The notes: a model not told the origin generated them from the letters alone. A stretch of 64,000 nt of DNA from Streptomyces alfalfae (GCF_004127445.1 NZ_QEXM01000043.1:682001-746000), one strand, 5' to 3'. Positions 24,009-32,193 are shown, counted from the first letter of the stretch. Made by a program: numbers and translations.

Positions 24009-25586
24009 ATGTTGAGTACATCGCACGCTCCACAGGTAACACGTGTTCCACCGGCGGCCCCTGCTCCGAGCGGCGCCCACGAGCTGGCCGAATGGCTCAT
24101 CCCCGAAGGGGAGCTGCGCCCCGAGTCCGTCGAGGCCGTGACCGTGCTTCCCTCGTTCGCGAGCAAGATGCGCGAGTGCGAGCGGGTCTGCCAGACCCTG
24201 TACAGCGGGATCGCCCACGAGATACAGGACGCCCTCGTCCTGCGCAGGCTCCGGCAGATGGTCAACACCGTGCTGCTCAACCCCCTCTGGCGCGAACGGC
24301 TGCGCGGCGCCGGCATCACCGACGCCCCGCGCTCGTACGAGGAGTGGCAGCGCGTCCCGCTGTCCGACAAGGACGTGCAGCGCGACTTCTTCATGGAGTC
24401 ACGGCCCGGCATGGTGGTGCCCCTCACCCGCGGCGACTTCGAGATCGTGGCGAGCGGCGGCACCAGCGGCGGCCGTCCCCTGGAGATCGTCTACGCCCTG
24501 CGGGAGCTGCGCGACACGTACGAGATCGCGGGCCGCTTCATGGGCGCCCATCAGCTCGCGCCGCACCTCGCGGGCGCCGACCCGAAGTGGCTGTTCACCA
24601 CGCTGGCCGACTACCAGATGTGGAGCAGCGGGACGATGGTCGGCGGGGTGCTCCAACAGGTGCCGGGGGTCAACTACGTGGGAGCGGGACCCGTCACCGC
24701 CCCGGTCCTGGAGCACATGTTCTCCTACCGGGGCCCCAAGGCCCTGATGGGCATCTCCGCGGGCATCGCGATCCTCGCCGAGCTGGGCGCGGGCATGCGC
24801 CAGGAGTACCGCGACAGTTTCCGTGTCGCCCTGTACGGCAGCGGTGTCCTGCCGCAGCGCAAGCGGGTGGAGCTCAAGGCGCTGTACCCGAACCTGGCGA
24901 TCCTCAGCTACTTCGCGGCCACCCAGGCGGAGACCGTGGGCCTGCAACTGGACGCCGAGTCCCCCTGCCTGTCGGCCGTGCCGGGGCTGCACTTCATCGA
25001 GGTCGTCGACGAGGACGGCCGGCAGGTCGCCGAGGGCGAGGAGGGCGAGCTCGTCGTCACGCGGCTGCACGCCCACGAGACTCCGCTGCTGCGCCTGAAG
25101 CTGGGCGACCGGATGGTCCACCGGCCGCGCACGGAGGGCCCCGCTCTCAGGACGCGGCAGTTCGAGTTCGCGGGGCGCACGGGCGACGTGCTGCACATCA
25201 ACGACAGCCAGTACTCGGCGGTCCGGGCGTACGCCGTGCTGCGCGACGAGCTGAAGGCCGCCGAGGTGGTCGACCTGGACGCGGTGGCGCACGACGTGCA
25301 GTTCGTCAACCACCGCGAGGCCAAGCGCATCCAGCTGTACGCGTCGGTCGACGACGTGCTCGGCCTGACCTACCGGGCGGACACGGTGCTCGGGCCCTAC
25401 GGCCTCCAGCGGCTCTTCGTGAACGCCCTGCCGCGCGCCCTCTCCCTCTTCAACCACGGGGAGGCGAACGCCGCGTCGTTCGAGGCGACCGGTTACACCT
25501 TCCAGCTGACGTTCGTGCCCAGGCCGTCCGCCGAGATCGAGCGGACGGCTGTCGGAAAGGTCCCGCTCGTGCGGGACCGCGGCTAG
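24009..25586 (+). CDS. PaaK-like adenylate-forming enzyme
   Basis: A 525-residue member of the phenylacetate-CoA-ligase-like branch of acyl-adenylating enzymes. VASGGTSGGRPLEIVY near residues 148-163 is the phosphate loop, SYFAATQAETVGLQL the adenine-side block, and RTGDVLHINDSQYS the region with the ribose-binding Asp. The C-terminal VGKVPLV could supply the catalytic Lys. It would activate a carboxylic acid with ATP for transfer to CoA, a carrier or an amine. It starts 9 bases after the decarboxylase stop, with GAGAGGAC upstream. No acyl- or peptidyl-carrier protein gene is adjacent, so the acceptor is unknown. It may act on, or together with, the decarboxylase product. Confidence 0.85.
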   Translation: MLSTSHAPQVTRVPPAAPAPSGAHELAEWLIPEGELRPESVEAVTVLPSFASKMRECERVCQTLYSGIAHEIQDALVLRRLRQMVNTVLLNPLWRERLRGAGITDAPRSYEEWQRVPLSDKDVQRDFFMESRPGMVVPLTRGDFEIVASGGTSGGRPLEIVYALRELRDTYEIAGRFMGAHQLAPHLAGADPKWLFTTLADYQMWSSGTMVGGVLQQVPGVNYVGAGPVTAPVLEHMFSYRGPKALMGISAGIAILAELGAGMRQEYRDSFRVALYGSGVLPQRKRVELKALYPNLAILSYFAATQAETVGLQLDAESPCLSAVPGLHFIEVVDEDGRQVAEGEEGELVVTRLHAHETPLLRLKLGDRMVHRPRTEGPALRTRQFEFAGRTGDVLHINDSQYSAVRAYAVLRDELKAAEVVDLDAVAHDVQFVNHREAKRIQLYASVDDVLGLTYRADTVLGPYGLQRLFVNALPRALSLFNHGEANAASFEATGYTFQLTFVPRPSAEIERTAVGKVPLVRDRG

Positions 25587-25603
25587 GCGGCGCGGGGCGC
25601 CGC
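25587..25603 (+). other. GC hairpin between enzyme genes and AidA/PixA genes
   Basis: GCGGCGC, three-base loop GGG, GCGCCGC, immediately after the stop codon of the adenylating enzyme and 32 bases before the first AidA/PixA gene. It has no U-run. It may act as a processing or partial termination signal that sets different levels for the enzyme and protein halves of the operon. Confidence 0.45.
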
Positions 25604-25635
25604 GCGCAACCACCAGGTGCGAGGACAGGAGTGGA

Positions 25636-26151
25636 ATGAAATCGCAGGTGAACATCATCGCGGTCGTGGACGTCATCGGGGCCCTGTCGATCAGGGGACT
25701 GCACGACGGCAACCTCTGCATGGTGGACGACGGGCCGTTCGGCAGTTCCCACCAGGGGACGGCGGACCTCGTCACCATCGTCAAACCCGGACAGGTCGTC
25801 TCGTGGACCGCGCTCGCCGTGGACCTCCAGACGCCGGTCGAGATCAAGAACATCTCGTTCGCGCCGTCCGACGGCCACGCCGCACACGGTCGGGACCACG
25901 CGGGCCAGGCCCACCGGGACCAGGGCCCCGGCATGGGGGCGCCGGGGGTCCACGGACAGGGAGCGCACGGCCAGGGGGCGCACCACGAGCAGGACGCCGC
26001 GGGCGAGAAGCTCGACCTCGACGTGTGGACCGGGGTGGTGCCGCACTGGATGACGCCGGGCGTCCCGTACCAGTACCGCATCGAGTTCCAGATGTACGAG
26101 GGCGCCCACAGCGTCATGCGCGTCGAGACGCCCGCGCTGATGTGCCAGTAG
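25636..26151 (+). CDS. AidA/PixA family protein, paralogue 1, with His/Gly-rich insert
   Basis: A 171-residue protein of the AidA/PixA (inclusion body protein) family. The start VNIIAVVDVIGALS, the middle VKPGQVVSWTALAVDLQTPV and the end WTGVVPHWMTPGVPYQYRIE fit the beta-sandwich pattern of PixA of Xenorhabdus and AidA of Ralstonia/Burkholderia, whose roles are poorly known (crystalline inclusions in Xenorhabdus). About residues 79-128 form an insert rich in His and Gly (for example HGQGAHGQGAHHEQ) that is absent from the three paralogues downstream and could bind metal. No signal peptide. ATG with AGGAG upstream. First of four tandem paralogues. Confidence 0.82.
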   Translation: MKSQVNIIAVVDVIGALSIRGLHDGNLCMVDDGPFGSSHQGTADLVTIVKPGQVVSWTALAVDLQTPVEIKNISFAPSDGHAAHGRDHAGQAHRDQGPGMGAPGVHGQGAHGQGAHHEQDAAGEKLDLDVWTGVVPHWMTPGVPYQYRIEFQMYEGAHSVMRVETPALMCQ

Positions 26152-26200
26152 CGGCCGATCCGACGACGGCCGTGCCGGGAACGACGACGAAGGCGGAAAC

Positions 26201-27010
26201 ATGCCCCAACAGTTGGCGATCATCGTGCTCGTGGACGTCGGCAACGCGCTGGCGACCAGCACCCTCGAAGGCAACACCTATCTGTTCGACAACATGAAGC
26301 TGCACGGCTCCGAGAACCAGGGGACCGGCGAGCTCGTGACCGCGATCCACGGCTCCTACTGGAGCGACGGCTCCCAGGCCAGCGAGCAGGTGCTCAACTG
26401 GCTCCCGTACAGTTTGGGTTCCGTCCCGCCGACCGTCCCGCGCGGCTACGAGGCCGACCGGGCGCGGCAGAGCGACGAGGAGGCCCTGGCCGAGCTGCAC
26501 GACCTCGCCGACAGGTCCTCGGCGGCCGGCGCCGACGCGGCGGGCGAGCTGAACCGCATACGGCGGAAGACCGGGACGCGGCTCAAGACGACGCGGCGCA
26601 CCAGCGGCCGGATGTCCGGCGCGAAGATCCTCGACGTCACCGGTCAGGTGGTCGCGGAGGACGGCACGGACGCGCACAGCCATCCGGCTCCGGTGATCAC
26701 CGACATCTACGGCGAGGCGGTCGACGCCAAGATCATGTATCCGGCGGAGTACGGCTCGCCGGACATGGTGACCGACGGCTGGTACTGGTCGGCGACCGTC
26801 GACACGTCCCGCCCCGGCACGTACGCCTACATGATGCGCGTCCAGCTCCACAAGCTGGCGCAGGTCAACGGTGAACTCCGCTGGGAACCGGTGAACCTGA
26901 CGTATTCCTCGGCCCTGAAGATCTCCTCGGAGCCGCGGCGCAACGCGTTCACCAAGGCGGGTGTCGGCCCGCTGCCGATCCCGCACACGCCCCCCGGCCA
27001 GGGCGCCTGA
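26201..27010 (+). CDS. AidA/PixA family protein, paralogue 2 (large)
   Basis: The longest of the four paralogues, 269 residues. It opens LAIIVLVDVGNALATSTLEG and YLFDNMKLHGSENQGTGELV, the shared N-terminal pattern, and closes with WYWSATVDTSRPGTYAYMMR, the shared C-terminal pattern. Between them about 100 extra residues include a charged, probably helical segment (DRARQSDEEALAELHDLADR) and a basic stretch rich in Arg/Thr. No signal peptide or membrane segment. Ribosome binding site GAAGGCGG. It sits 49 bases after paralogue 1. The insert suggests a partner-binding role, but this is inference. Confidence 0.8.
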   Translation: MPQQLAIIVLVDVGNALATSTLEGNTYLFDNMKLHGSENQGTGELVTAIHGSYWSDGSQASEQVLNWLPYSLGSVPPTVPRGYEADRARQSDEEALAELHDLADRSSAAGADAAGELNRIRRKTGTRLKTTRRTSGRMSGAKILDVTGQVVAEDGTDAHSHPAPVITDIYGEAVDAKIMYPAEYGSPDMVTDGWYWSATVDTSRPGTYAYMMRVQLHKLAQVNGELRWEPVNLTYSSALKISSEPRRNAFTKAGVGPLPIPHTPPGQGA

Positions 27011-27036
27011 AGATCCCACCGGACGAGGAGGAACGG

Positions 27037-27471
27037 ATGACCACCAAAGCCAAGCCGCGGGAGACCGCCGCGAAGCGGCCCATCTCCATCACCGCCGTCG
27101 TGGACGCCGTGGGGGCGCTCGCGGCCGGCGACACGCAGGGCCACCTGTACATGTACGACACGAACCGCGCGGGCGGCTCCACCGGGTTCGGCACCGAGGA
27201 GCTGCGGACCAGGGCCAGGCGCGGCGACGTCCTGCTCTGGAACTGTCTGGCGCTGGAGTGCGAGGCCTACGTCAGCATCGAGAACATCCTGATCGACCCG
27301 GAGGTCTGCGAGCCGGTGCGGAAGGTGTACCCCGGCACCGACGTCTCGTACTGGACCGGGACCGTGAAGAAGACGGGCCCCGAACCGGTCGCCTACCGGA
27401 TCGCGTTCAAGCTCGGCACGCGGGACGAGCCGATCACCGCGACCCTGTCGTCGTCCCTCGTCGGCCAGTGA
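27037..27471 (+). CDS. AidA/PixA family protein, paralogue 3
   Basis: A 144-residue single-domain form. After about 15 basic residues it reads ISITAVVDAVGALAAGDTQG, LYMYDTNRAGGSTGFGTEEL, GDVLLWNCLALECEAYVSIE and VSYWTGTVKKTGPEPVAYRI, each of which lines up with the other paralogues. It is the closest of the four to the minimal family core. ATG with GAGGAGGAAC upstream; 26 bases after paralogue 2. No secretion signal. Three Cys residues are present. Function unknown. Confidence 0.82.
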   Translation: MTTKAKPRETAAKRPISITAVVDAVGALAAGDTQGHLYMYDTNRAGGSTGFGTEELRTRARRGDVLLWNCLALECEAYVSIENILIDPEVCEPVRKVYPGTDVSYWTGTVKKTGPEPVAYRIAFKLGTRDEPITATLSSSLVGQ

Positions 27472-27507
27472 CCGGACAGCCATGACCGCGTACGCGAAGG
27501 AGGAGCG

Positions 27508-28074
27508 GTGAGCACGAGCACGGGCACACGCGCACGGACGGGCACGCAGGAGAAGCAGAACCCCGGCCAGCTGAACTCGGTCCAGCTCAACGTCGTCACG
27601 CTCGTCAACATGGAGCGGGCGACGGAGACGGGCTCGCTGAGCGACGCGATGTACATGATGGACAACAGCGTCGGCGGCAAGGGGCAGGGCACGCCGTCGC
27701 TGGAGACGGTCTGCAAGCAGGGGCAGGTCATCAACTGGATCGTGCGCCCCATCGACATGGACAAGCGCCTGGACGGCACCTGGCCCCCCATGCCGAAGAT
27801 CAACAACATCGTCTTCCTCGACACCGAGCTGGGCGACGAGGAGGACGTCGCGGAGCGCCGCATCTTCAACGAACTGAAGATCTACGGGATGCCGGACCGC
27901 ATGCGCGACAAGTTCACGCCCGTCTACTACTACTGGGCCGGCACGGTCATGAGCACCGCGCGGCCTGGCCTGTACCGGTACCGGCTCGTGATGGAGCTGG
28001 AGCAGGAGGGCAAGAAGGAGCGGCTCTACCTGAACACGGCGGTCCACCCGTCGATCAGGGTGCTCGCGGTCTGA
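27508..28074 (+). CDS. AidA/PixA family protein, paralogue 4
   Basis: A 188-residue protein. A Thr/Gln/Asn-rich N-terminal tail of about 25 residues is followed by VQLNVVTLVNMERATETGSL, MYMMDNSVGGKGQGTPSLET, GQVINWIVRPIDMDKRL and YYYWAGTVMSTARPGLYRYR, the last being the best conserved block of the four proteins. The GTG start has GAAGGAGGAGC upstream. It is the last gene of the operon, 36 bases after paralogue 3; 80 bases later an independent promoter serves the next gene. No signal peptide. Function unknown. Confidence 0.82.
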   Translation: MSTSTGTRARTGTQEKQNPGQLNSVQLNVVTLVNMERATETGSLSDAMYMMDNSVGGKGQGTPSLETVCKQGQVINWIVRPIDMDKRLDGTWPPMPKINNIVFLDTELGDEEDVAERRIFNELKIYGMPDRMRDKFTPVYYYWAGTVMSTARPGLYRYRLVMELEQEGKKERLYLNTAVHPSIRVLAV

Positions 28075-28126
28075 ACAACCCGCCCGCCGACCTGCGGCGC
28101 GAGCAGCGGAGACCGCTATAAACCGG

Positions 28127-28148
28127 GTGTATACGCCGTGTGTATAGT
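28127..28148 (+). promoter_or_regulatory. Promoter with overlapping operator-like repeats, probably leaderless
   Basis: TATAGT at 28143-28148 is a good -10 element lying six bases before the ATG at 28155, the arrangement seen for leaderless mRNAs. GTGTATA occurs at 28127-28133 and again at 28140-28146, and TATAC (28130-28134) with GTATA (28142-28146) forms an inverted repeat; both overlap the -10. This suggests control by a DNA-binding repressor. No good -35 is visible. Confidence 0.6.
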
Positions 28149-28154
28149 GCTCGC

Positions 28155-28955
28155 ATGCCCGTTCTGAACACGCCTGCTGCCTGCAAGATGACGACTTCGT
28201 CCAGAAGGTTGCGCCGAACCGCCCCCGTCCTCGCGGCGGGGGCGGCTCTCGCCCTCGCGCTGACCGGCTGCACCAAGCTGGAGACCTCCTCCCCCAGCTC
28301 CGTACGGAAGGGGGCCTCGGAGGCGAAGCCCGCGCGGTTCGGGACGGTCGACTGCCGCAAGGCCAAGTGCGTCGCGCTGACCTTCGACGCGGGGCCGAGC
28401 GAGAACACGCCCCGGCTGCTGAAGATCCTCAAGAAGGAGAAGGTGCCCGCCACCTTCTTCACGCTCGGCAAGAACCACATCGAGAAGTACCCCGAGCTGG
28501 TCAAGCAGATGGACCGCGAGGGTCACGAGGTCGCGAGCCACACCTGGTCGCACAAGATCCTGACCAAGATCGACAAGGCCGAGGCGCGCCGGGAGCTCCA
28601 GCGTCCCAACGACGCGATAGAGAAGCTCATAGGCAAGAAGCCGACGCTGATGCGACCGCCGCAGGGGCGCACCAGCGACGACGTCAACGAGCTCTCCAAG
28701 GAGCTGGGCCTCGCGGAGGTCCTGTGGACCGTCACCGCCAAGGACTACACGACCGATGACTCCGAGCTGATCCAGAAGCGGGTCATCGACCAGACGAAGC
28801 GGGACGGCATCATCCTGCTGCACGACATCTACAAGGGCACCGTGCCGGCCGTGCCCGGCGTCATCGCCGAGCTGAAGAAGCGCGGCTACGTCTTCGTGAC
28901 GGTCCCGCAGCTCCTCGCCCCGGGCAAGGCCGAGCCCGGCAAGATCTACCGCTAG
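28155..28955 (+). CDS. Polysaccharide deacetylase (NodB domain) lipoprotein
   Basis: A 266-residue exported protein. An N-terminal signal peptide ends in a lipobox, ALALTGC, with Cys39 as the lipid anchor. The NodB domain has LTFDAGPSENT (motif 1), SHTWSH (motif 2, the two metal-binding His), RPPQGR (motif 3), the TAKDYTT area and ILLHDIYKGT (motif 5). In motif 1 the usual TFDDGP is TFDAGP: the catalytic Asp77 remains but the metal-ligand Asp is Ala78. Members remove acetyl groups from cell wall or other glycans. Start: ATG at 28155 six bases after a -10; a second in-frame ATG at 28188 would also give a full signal peptide. Confidence 0.9.
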   Translation: MPVLNTPAACKMTTSSRRLRRTAPVLAAGAALALALTGCTKLETSSPSSVRKGASEAKPARFGTVDCRKAKCVALTFDAGPSENTPRLLKILKKEKVPATFFTLGKNHIEKYPELVKQMDREGHEVASHTWSHKILTKIDKAEARRELQRPNDAIEKLIGKKPTLMRPPQGRTSDDVNELSKELGLAEVLWTVTAKDYTTDDSELIQKRVIDQTKRDGIILLHDIYKGTVPAVPGVIAELKKRGYVFVTVPQLLAPGKAEPGKIYR

Positions 28956-29040
28956 AGGAAGCCTCCGGACGCAGGCCGGGACGCCGCGCACCGACGCCTC
29001 CAAGGGGCCTTTCGGCCGGAGACCTGGCAGGCTCGAAGGC

Positions 29041-29493
29041 GTGGCCGTCTTCCAGTTCGCCGAGCACTCGCCCCTGTCCCCCGCCGAGGCATGGCGCCGG
29101 CTGACCGAGTGGGAGCGGCACGGCGACTCCGTGCCCTTCACCCGCGTCACCGTCCGCACGCCGCCGCCGACCGATGTCGGCACACTCTTCGTCGCCCGCA
29201 CCGCGCTCGGCCCCGCCGGGTTCGACGACGCGATGGAGGTCGTCGAGTGGCGCCCGCCGCGCGGCGCCGCCCCGGGCCGGTGCCGCCTGGAGAAACGGGG
29301 GTCCTACGTCACGGGGTGGGCGGAGTTCCAGGTGCGCGAGGCGATCACCGGCTCCACCGTGTCCTGGCACGAGGACCTGCGCGTGCGAGGACTGCCGGGG
29401 TTCTTCGACGGGGTGCTGTCCGCCGCGGGCCGCGTCATGTTCCGCCGGGTCGTGCGACGGCTCACCGGGGGCGGGTCCACGGATCGGGGCTGA
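29041..29493 (+). CDS. SRPBCC family protein (START/polyketide-cyclase-like fold)
   Basis: A 150-residue soluble protein. It opens AVFQFAEHSPLSPAEAWRRL and continues with EWERHGDSVPF, GSYVTGWAEFQV and GSTVSWHEDLRV, the helix-grip pattern of SRPBCC proteins, and ends in a long helix (FDGVLSAAGRVMFRRVVRRL). Such proteins bind hydrophobic ligands; the ligand is not deducible. The GTG at 29041 has CGAAGG close upstream, so the start is moderately certain. It converges on the XdhC gene with 15 bases between stops. Confidence 0.75.
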   Translation: MAVFQFAEHSPLSPAEAWRRLTEWERHGDSVPFTRVTVRTPPPTDVGTLFVARTALGPAGFDDAMEVVEWRPPRGAAPGRCRLEKRGSYVTGWAEFQVREAITGSTVSWHEDLRVRGLPGFFDGVLSAAGRVMFRRVVRRLTGGGSTDRG

Positions 29494-29508
29494 GCCGGAC
29501 CCGCGCCG

Positions 29509-30660
29509 TCACGCCACCGATCCGATGCGCCCCGCGGGACCGCGCCGGTTGTCCGGGTGGATGGGCGTGTGCGCTCCCGTCAGGGAGATCCCGCTGCCGC
29601 CGCGGCGGTCGGCGACGATCTCCGCGGCGATGGAGAGGGCCGTCTCCTCGGGCGTGCGCGCCCCGAGGTCGAGGCCGATGGGTGAGCGCAGCCGGGCCAG
29701 TTCGAGTTCCGTGACGCCGACCTCGCGCAGCCGGCGGTTGCGGTCCTCGTGGGTGCGGCGCGAGCCCATGGCGCCGACGTAGGCGACGGGCAGCCGCAGC
29801 GCGAGGCGGAGCAGCGGCACGTCGAACTTGGCGTCGTGGGTCAGGACGCACAGGACGGTACGGGCGTCGACGGAGGTGCGCTCCAGGTACCGGTGGGGCC
29901 ACTCGACGACGATCTCGTCGGCGTCGGGGAAGCGGGCGCGCGTCGCGAAGACGGGGCGGGCGTCGCACACGGTCACGTGGTGGCCGAGGAACTTGCCGAC
30001 CCGTACCAGCGCCGAGGCGAAGTCGATCGCGCCGAAGACGATCATGCGGGGCGGCGGCACGCTGGACTCGACGAGGACCACGAGCGGCGCCCCGCACCGT
30101 GACCCGTCCTCGCCGATCTCCACGGTCGCGGTGCGCCCGGCGTCGAGGAGGGCCCGTGCCTCCTCGGCCACCGTGCGGTCCAGCTCCGGATGTCCGCCGA
30201 GCCCGCCCTCGTACTCCCCGGTGGGGCGGACGAGGAGGGCGCGGCCGAGCAGTCCGGCGGGGCCCGAGGCGACCCGGGCGAGGGCCGCCGCCCGCCCCGC
30301 GGACGCCGTGGCGAGCGCGGTGGCGAGCACCGGCCGTGCCGCGTCGTCGGCGCGGACCGGGGTGACGAGGATGTCGATGACGCCGCCGCAGGTCAGGCCC
30401 ACGGCGAAGGCGTCGTCGTCGCTGTAGCCGAAGCGTTCGCGCACGGTCTCGCCGTCCGTAAGCGCCTGCTGGCACAGCGCGTAGACGGCGCCCTCCACAC
30501 ATCCGCCGGAGACCGAGCCGATGGCGGCGCCGTCGGCGTCGACCGCGAGGGCGGCGCCGGGTTGCCGGGGCGCGCTCCCGCCGACCGCCACCACGGTGGC
30601 TACGGCGAAGTCGCGTCCCTGCTCGACCCACCGGTTCAGCTCGTCGGCGATGTCCAGCAT
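29509..30660 (-). CDS. xdhC: XdhC/CoxI-type molybdenum enzyme maturation factor
   Basis: A 383-residue protein of the XdhC/CoxI family, which inserts the sulfurated molybdenum cofactor into xanthine dehydrogenase. N-terminal domain: VVAVGGSAPRQPGAALAVD and GSVSGGCVEGAVY with the conserved Cys, then VGLTCGGVIDILV. C-terminal Rossmann domain: MIVFGAIDFASALVRVGKFL, VLTHDAKFD and YVGAMGSRRTHEDR. ATG with GAGGAGG upstream. It is the last gene of the minus-strand purine group, 75 bases after the permease gene, and shares its direction with the enzyme it should serve. Confidence 0.92.
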   Translation of the reverse strand: MLDIADELNRWVEQGRDFAVATVVAVGGSAPRQPGAALAVDADGAAIGSVSGGCVEGAVYALCQQALTDGETVRERFGYSDDDAFAVGLTCGGVIDILVTPVRADDAARPVLATALATASAGRAAALARVASGPAGLLGRALLVRPTGEYEGGLGGHPELDRTVAEEARALLDAGRTATVEIGEDGSRCGAPLVVLVESSVPPPRMIVFGAIDFASALVRVGKFLGHHVTVCDARPVFATRARFPDADEIVVEWPHRYLERTSVDARTVLCVLTHDAKFDVPLLRLALRLPVAYVGAMGSRRTHEDRNRRLREVGVTELELARLRSPIGLDLGARTPEETALSIAAEIVADRRGGSGISLTGAHTPIHPDNRRGPAGRIGSVA

Positions 30661-30735
30661 GTCGGCCTCCTCGAAGGCGTTCGGCGGCCCGGCGTGCCGG
30701 GCGCGGGCCGTGCGGATGTGCGGAGGGTCAGGGCG

Positions 30736-32193
30736 TCAGTGGACGCCCAGCCAGCTCTCGATGGGGTTGAGGGCGAAGTAGACGATGAAGATGAGCGTCA
30801 GGCCCCACATGAAGGCGCCGATCTCGCGGGCCTTGCCTTGGGCGATCTTGATGGCGACCCAGGAGATGACGCCCGCCGCGACACCGGTGGTGATGGTGTA
30901 CGTGAAGGGCATGAGCACGACGGTCAGGAAGACCGGGATGGCGGTGGCGCGGTCGGCCCAGTCGACGTGCCGTGCGTTCATCATCATCATCGCTCCGATG
31001 ACGACGAGCGCGGCGGACGCGACCTCCTGGGGCACGATCGCGGTGACGGGCGTGAAGAAGAGGCAGGCCGCGAAGAAGAGGCCGGTGACGACCGAGGAGA
31101 GGCCGGTGCGCGCGCCTTCGCCGACGCCGGTCGCGGACTCCACGAACACGGTCTGGCCGGAGCCGCCCGCGACGCCGCCGATGGCGCCGCCGGCGCCGTC
31201 GATGAACAGCGCCTTGGACAGGCCGGGCATGCGGCCCTTCTCGTCGGCGAGGTTGGCCTCGGTGCCGACGCCGATGATGGTGGCCATCGCGTCGAAGAAG
31301 CCGGCGAGCACGAGGGTGAAGACGATCATGCCGACGGTCATCGCGCCGACCTCGCCCCAGCCGCCGAACTCGACGTCGCCGAGGAGCGAGAAGTCGGGCG
31401 AGGAGACCGCTCCGCCGTGCAGTTCGGGGGCGCCGTTCGCCCACTGCTTCGGGTCGATGACGTCGAGCGCGTTGAGCACGACGGCCACGACGGTGCCGGT
31501 GACGATGCCGATCAGGATCGCGCCGGGGGTGTTGCGCGCCTGCAGCATGAAGATCAGGAGCAGGGTGCCCGCGAAGAGCAGGACGGGCCAGCCGGAGAGT
31601 TCGCCGGCCGGGCCGAGGGAGAGCGGGGTGGCCTTGCCGGGGTGCACGAAGCCGCCCTTGACCAGGCCGATGATGGCGATGAACAGGCCGATGCCCATGG
31701 TGATGCCGTGCTTGAGGGCGAGCGGGATGGCGTTCATGATCATCTCGCGCAGCCCGGTGACCACGAGGAGCATGATCACCACGCCGTACATCACGCACAT
31801 GCCCATGGCCTGCGGCCAGGTCATCTCGGGGGCGACCTGGGACGAGATCACTCCGGACACGGAGAGCCCGGCGGCCAGCGCGAGCGGCACCTTGCCGATG
31901 AAGCCCATCAGGAGCGTGGTGACCGCTGCGGCGAGCGCCGTGGCGGTGATCAGGGCCTTCTGGCCCATGGTGTCGCCCGCCGCGTCCTTGCCGGAGAGCA
32001 GGACGGGGTTGAGCAGGACGATGTACGCCATCGCCATGAAGGTGGTGATGCCGCCGCGCACCTCGCGCGCGACCGTCGATCCCCGCAGGGATATGTGAAA
32101 GTACCGGTCGAGCCAAGACCTTCCGGCCGGGACGCGTGAGCCGGGGCCCGCGTCCTCTGCGGTGGTCTTGGGCTCCACTGACGACTGGGTCAT
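30736..32193 (-). CDS. NCS2 family purine permease (AzgA-like)
   Basis: A 485-residue protein with about 12-14 membrane segments. GGITTFMAMAYIVLLNPVLL is the signature of the AzgA (adenine, guanine, hypoxanthine) branch of NCS2, and TGSGQTVFVE-like text appears here as GGSGQTVFVESATGVGEGAR, with the conserved substrate-site Glu. It imports purine bases by proton symport in the cytoplasmic membrane. The ATG at 32193 has GGGAG upstream. Lying between the xanthine dehydrogenase subunits and XdhC, it supplies their substrate. A 232-base gap with two hairpins separates it from the dehydrogenase genes. Confidence 0.92.
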   Translation of the reverse strand: MTQSSVEPKTTAEDAGPGSRVPAGRSWLDRYFHISLRGSTVAREVRGGITTFMAMAYIVLLNPVLLSGKDAAGDTMGQKALITATALAAAVTTLLMGFIGKVPLALAAGLSVSGVISSQVAPEMTWPQAMGMCVMYGVVIMLLVVTGLREMIMNAIPLALKHGITMGIGLFIAIIGLVKGGFVHPGKATPLSLGPAGELSGWPVLLFAGTLLLIFMLQARNTPGAILIGIVTGTVVAVVLNALDVIDPKQWANGAPELHGGAVSSPDFSLLGDVEFGGWGEVGAMTVGMIVFTLVLAGFFDAMATIIGVGTEANLADEKGRMPGLSKALFIDGAGGAIGGVAGGSGQTVFVESATGVGEGARTGLSSVVTGLFFAACLFFTPVTAIVPQEVASAALVVIGAMMMMNARHVDWADRATAIPVFLTVVLMPFTYTITTGVAAGVISWVAIKIAQGKAREIGAFMWGLTLIFIVYFALNPIESWLGVH

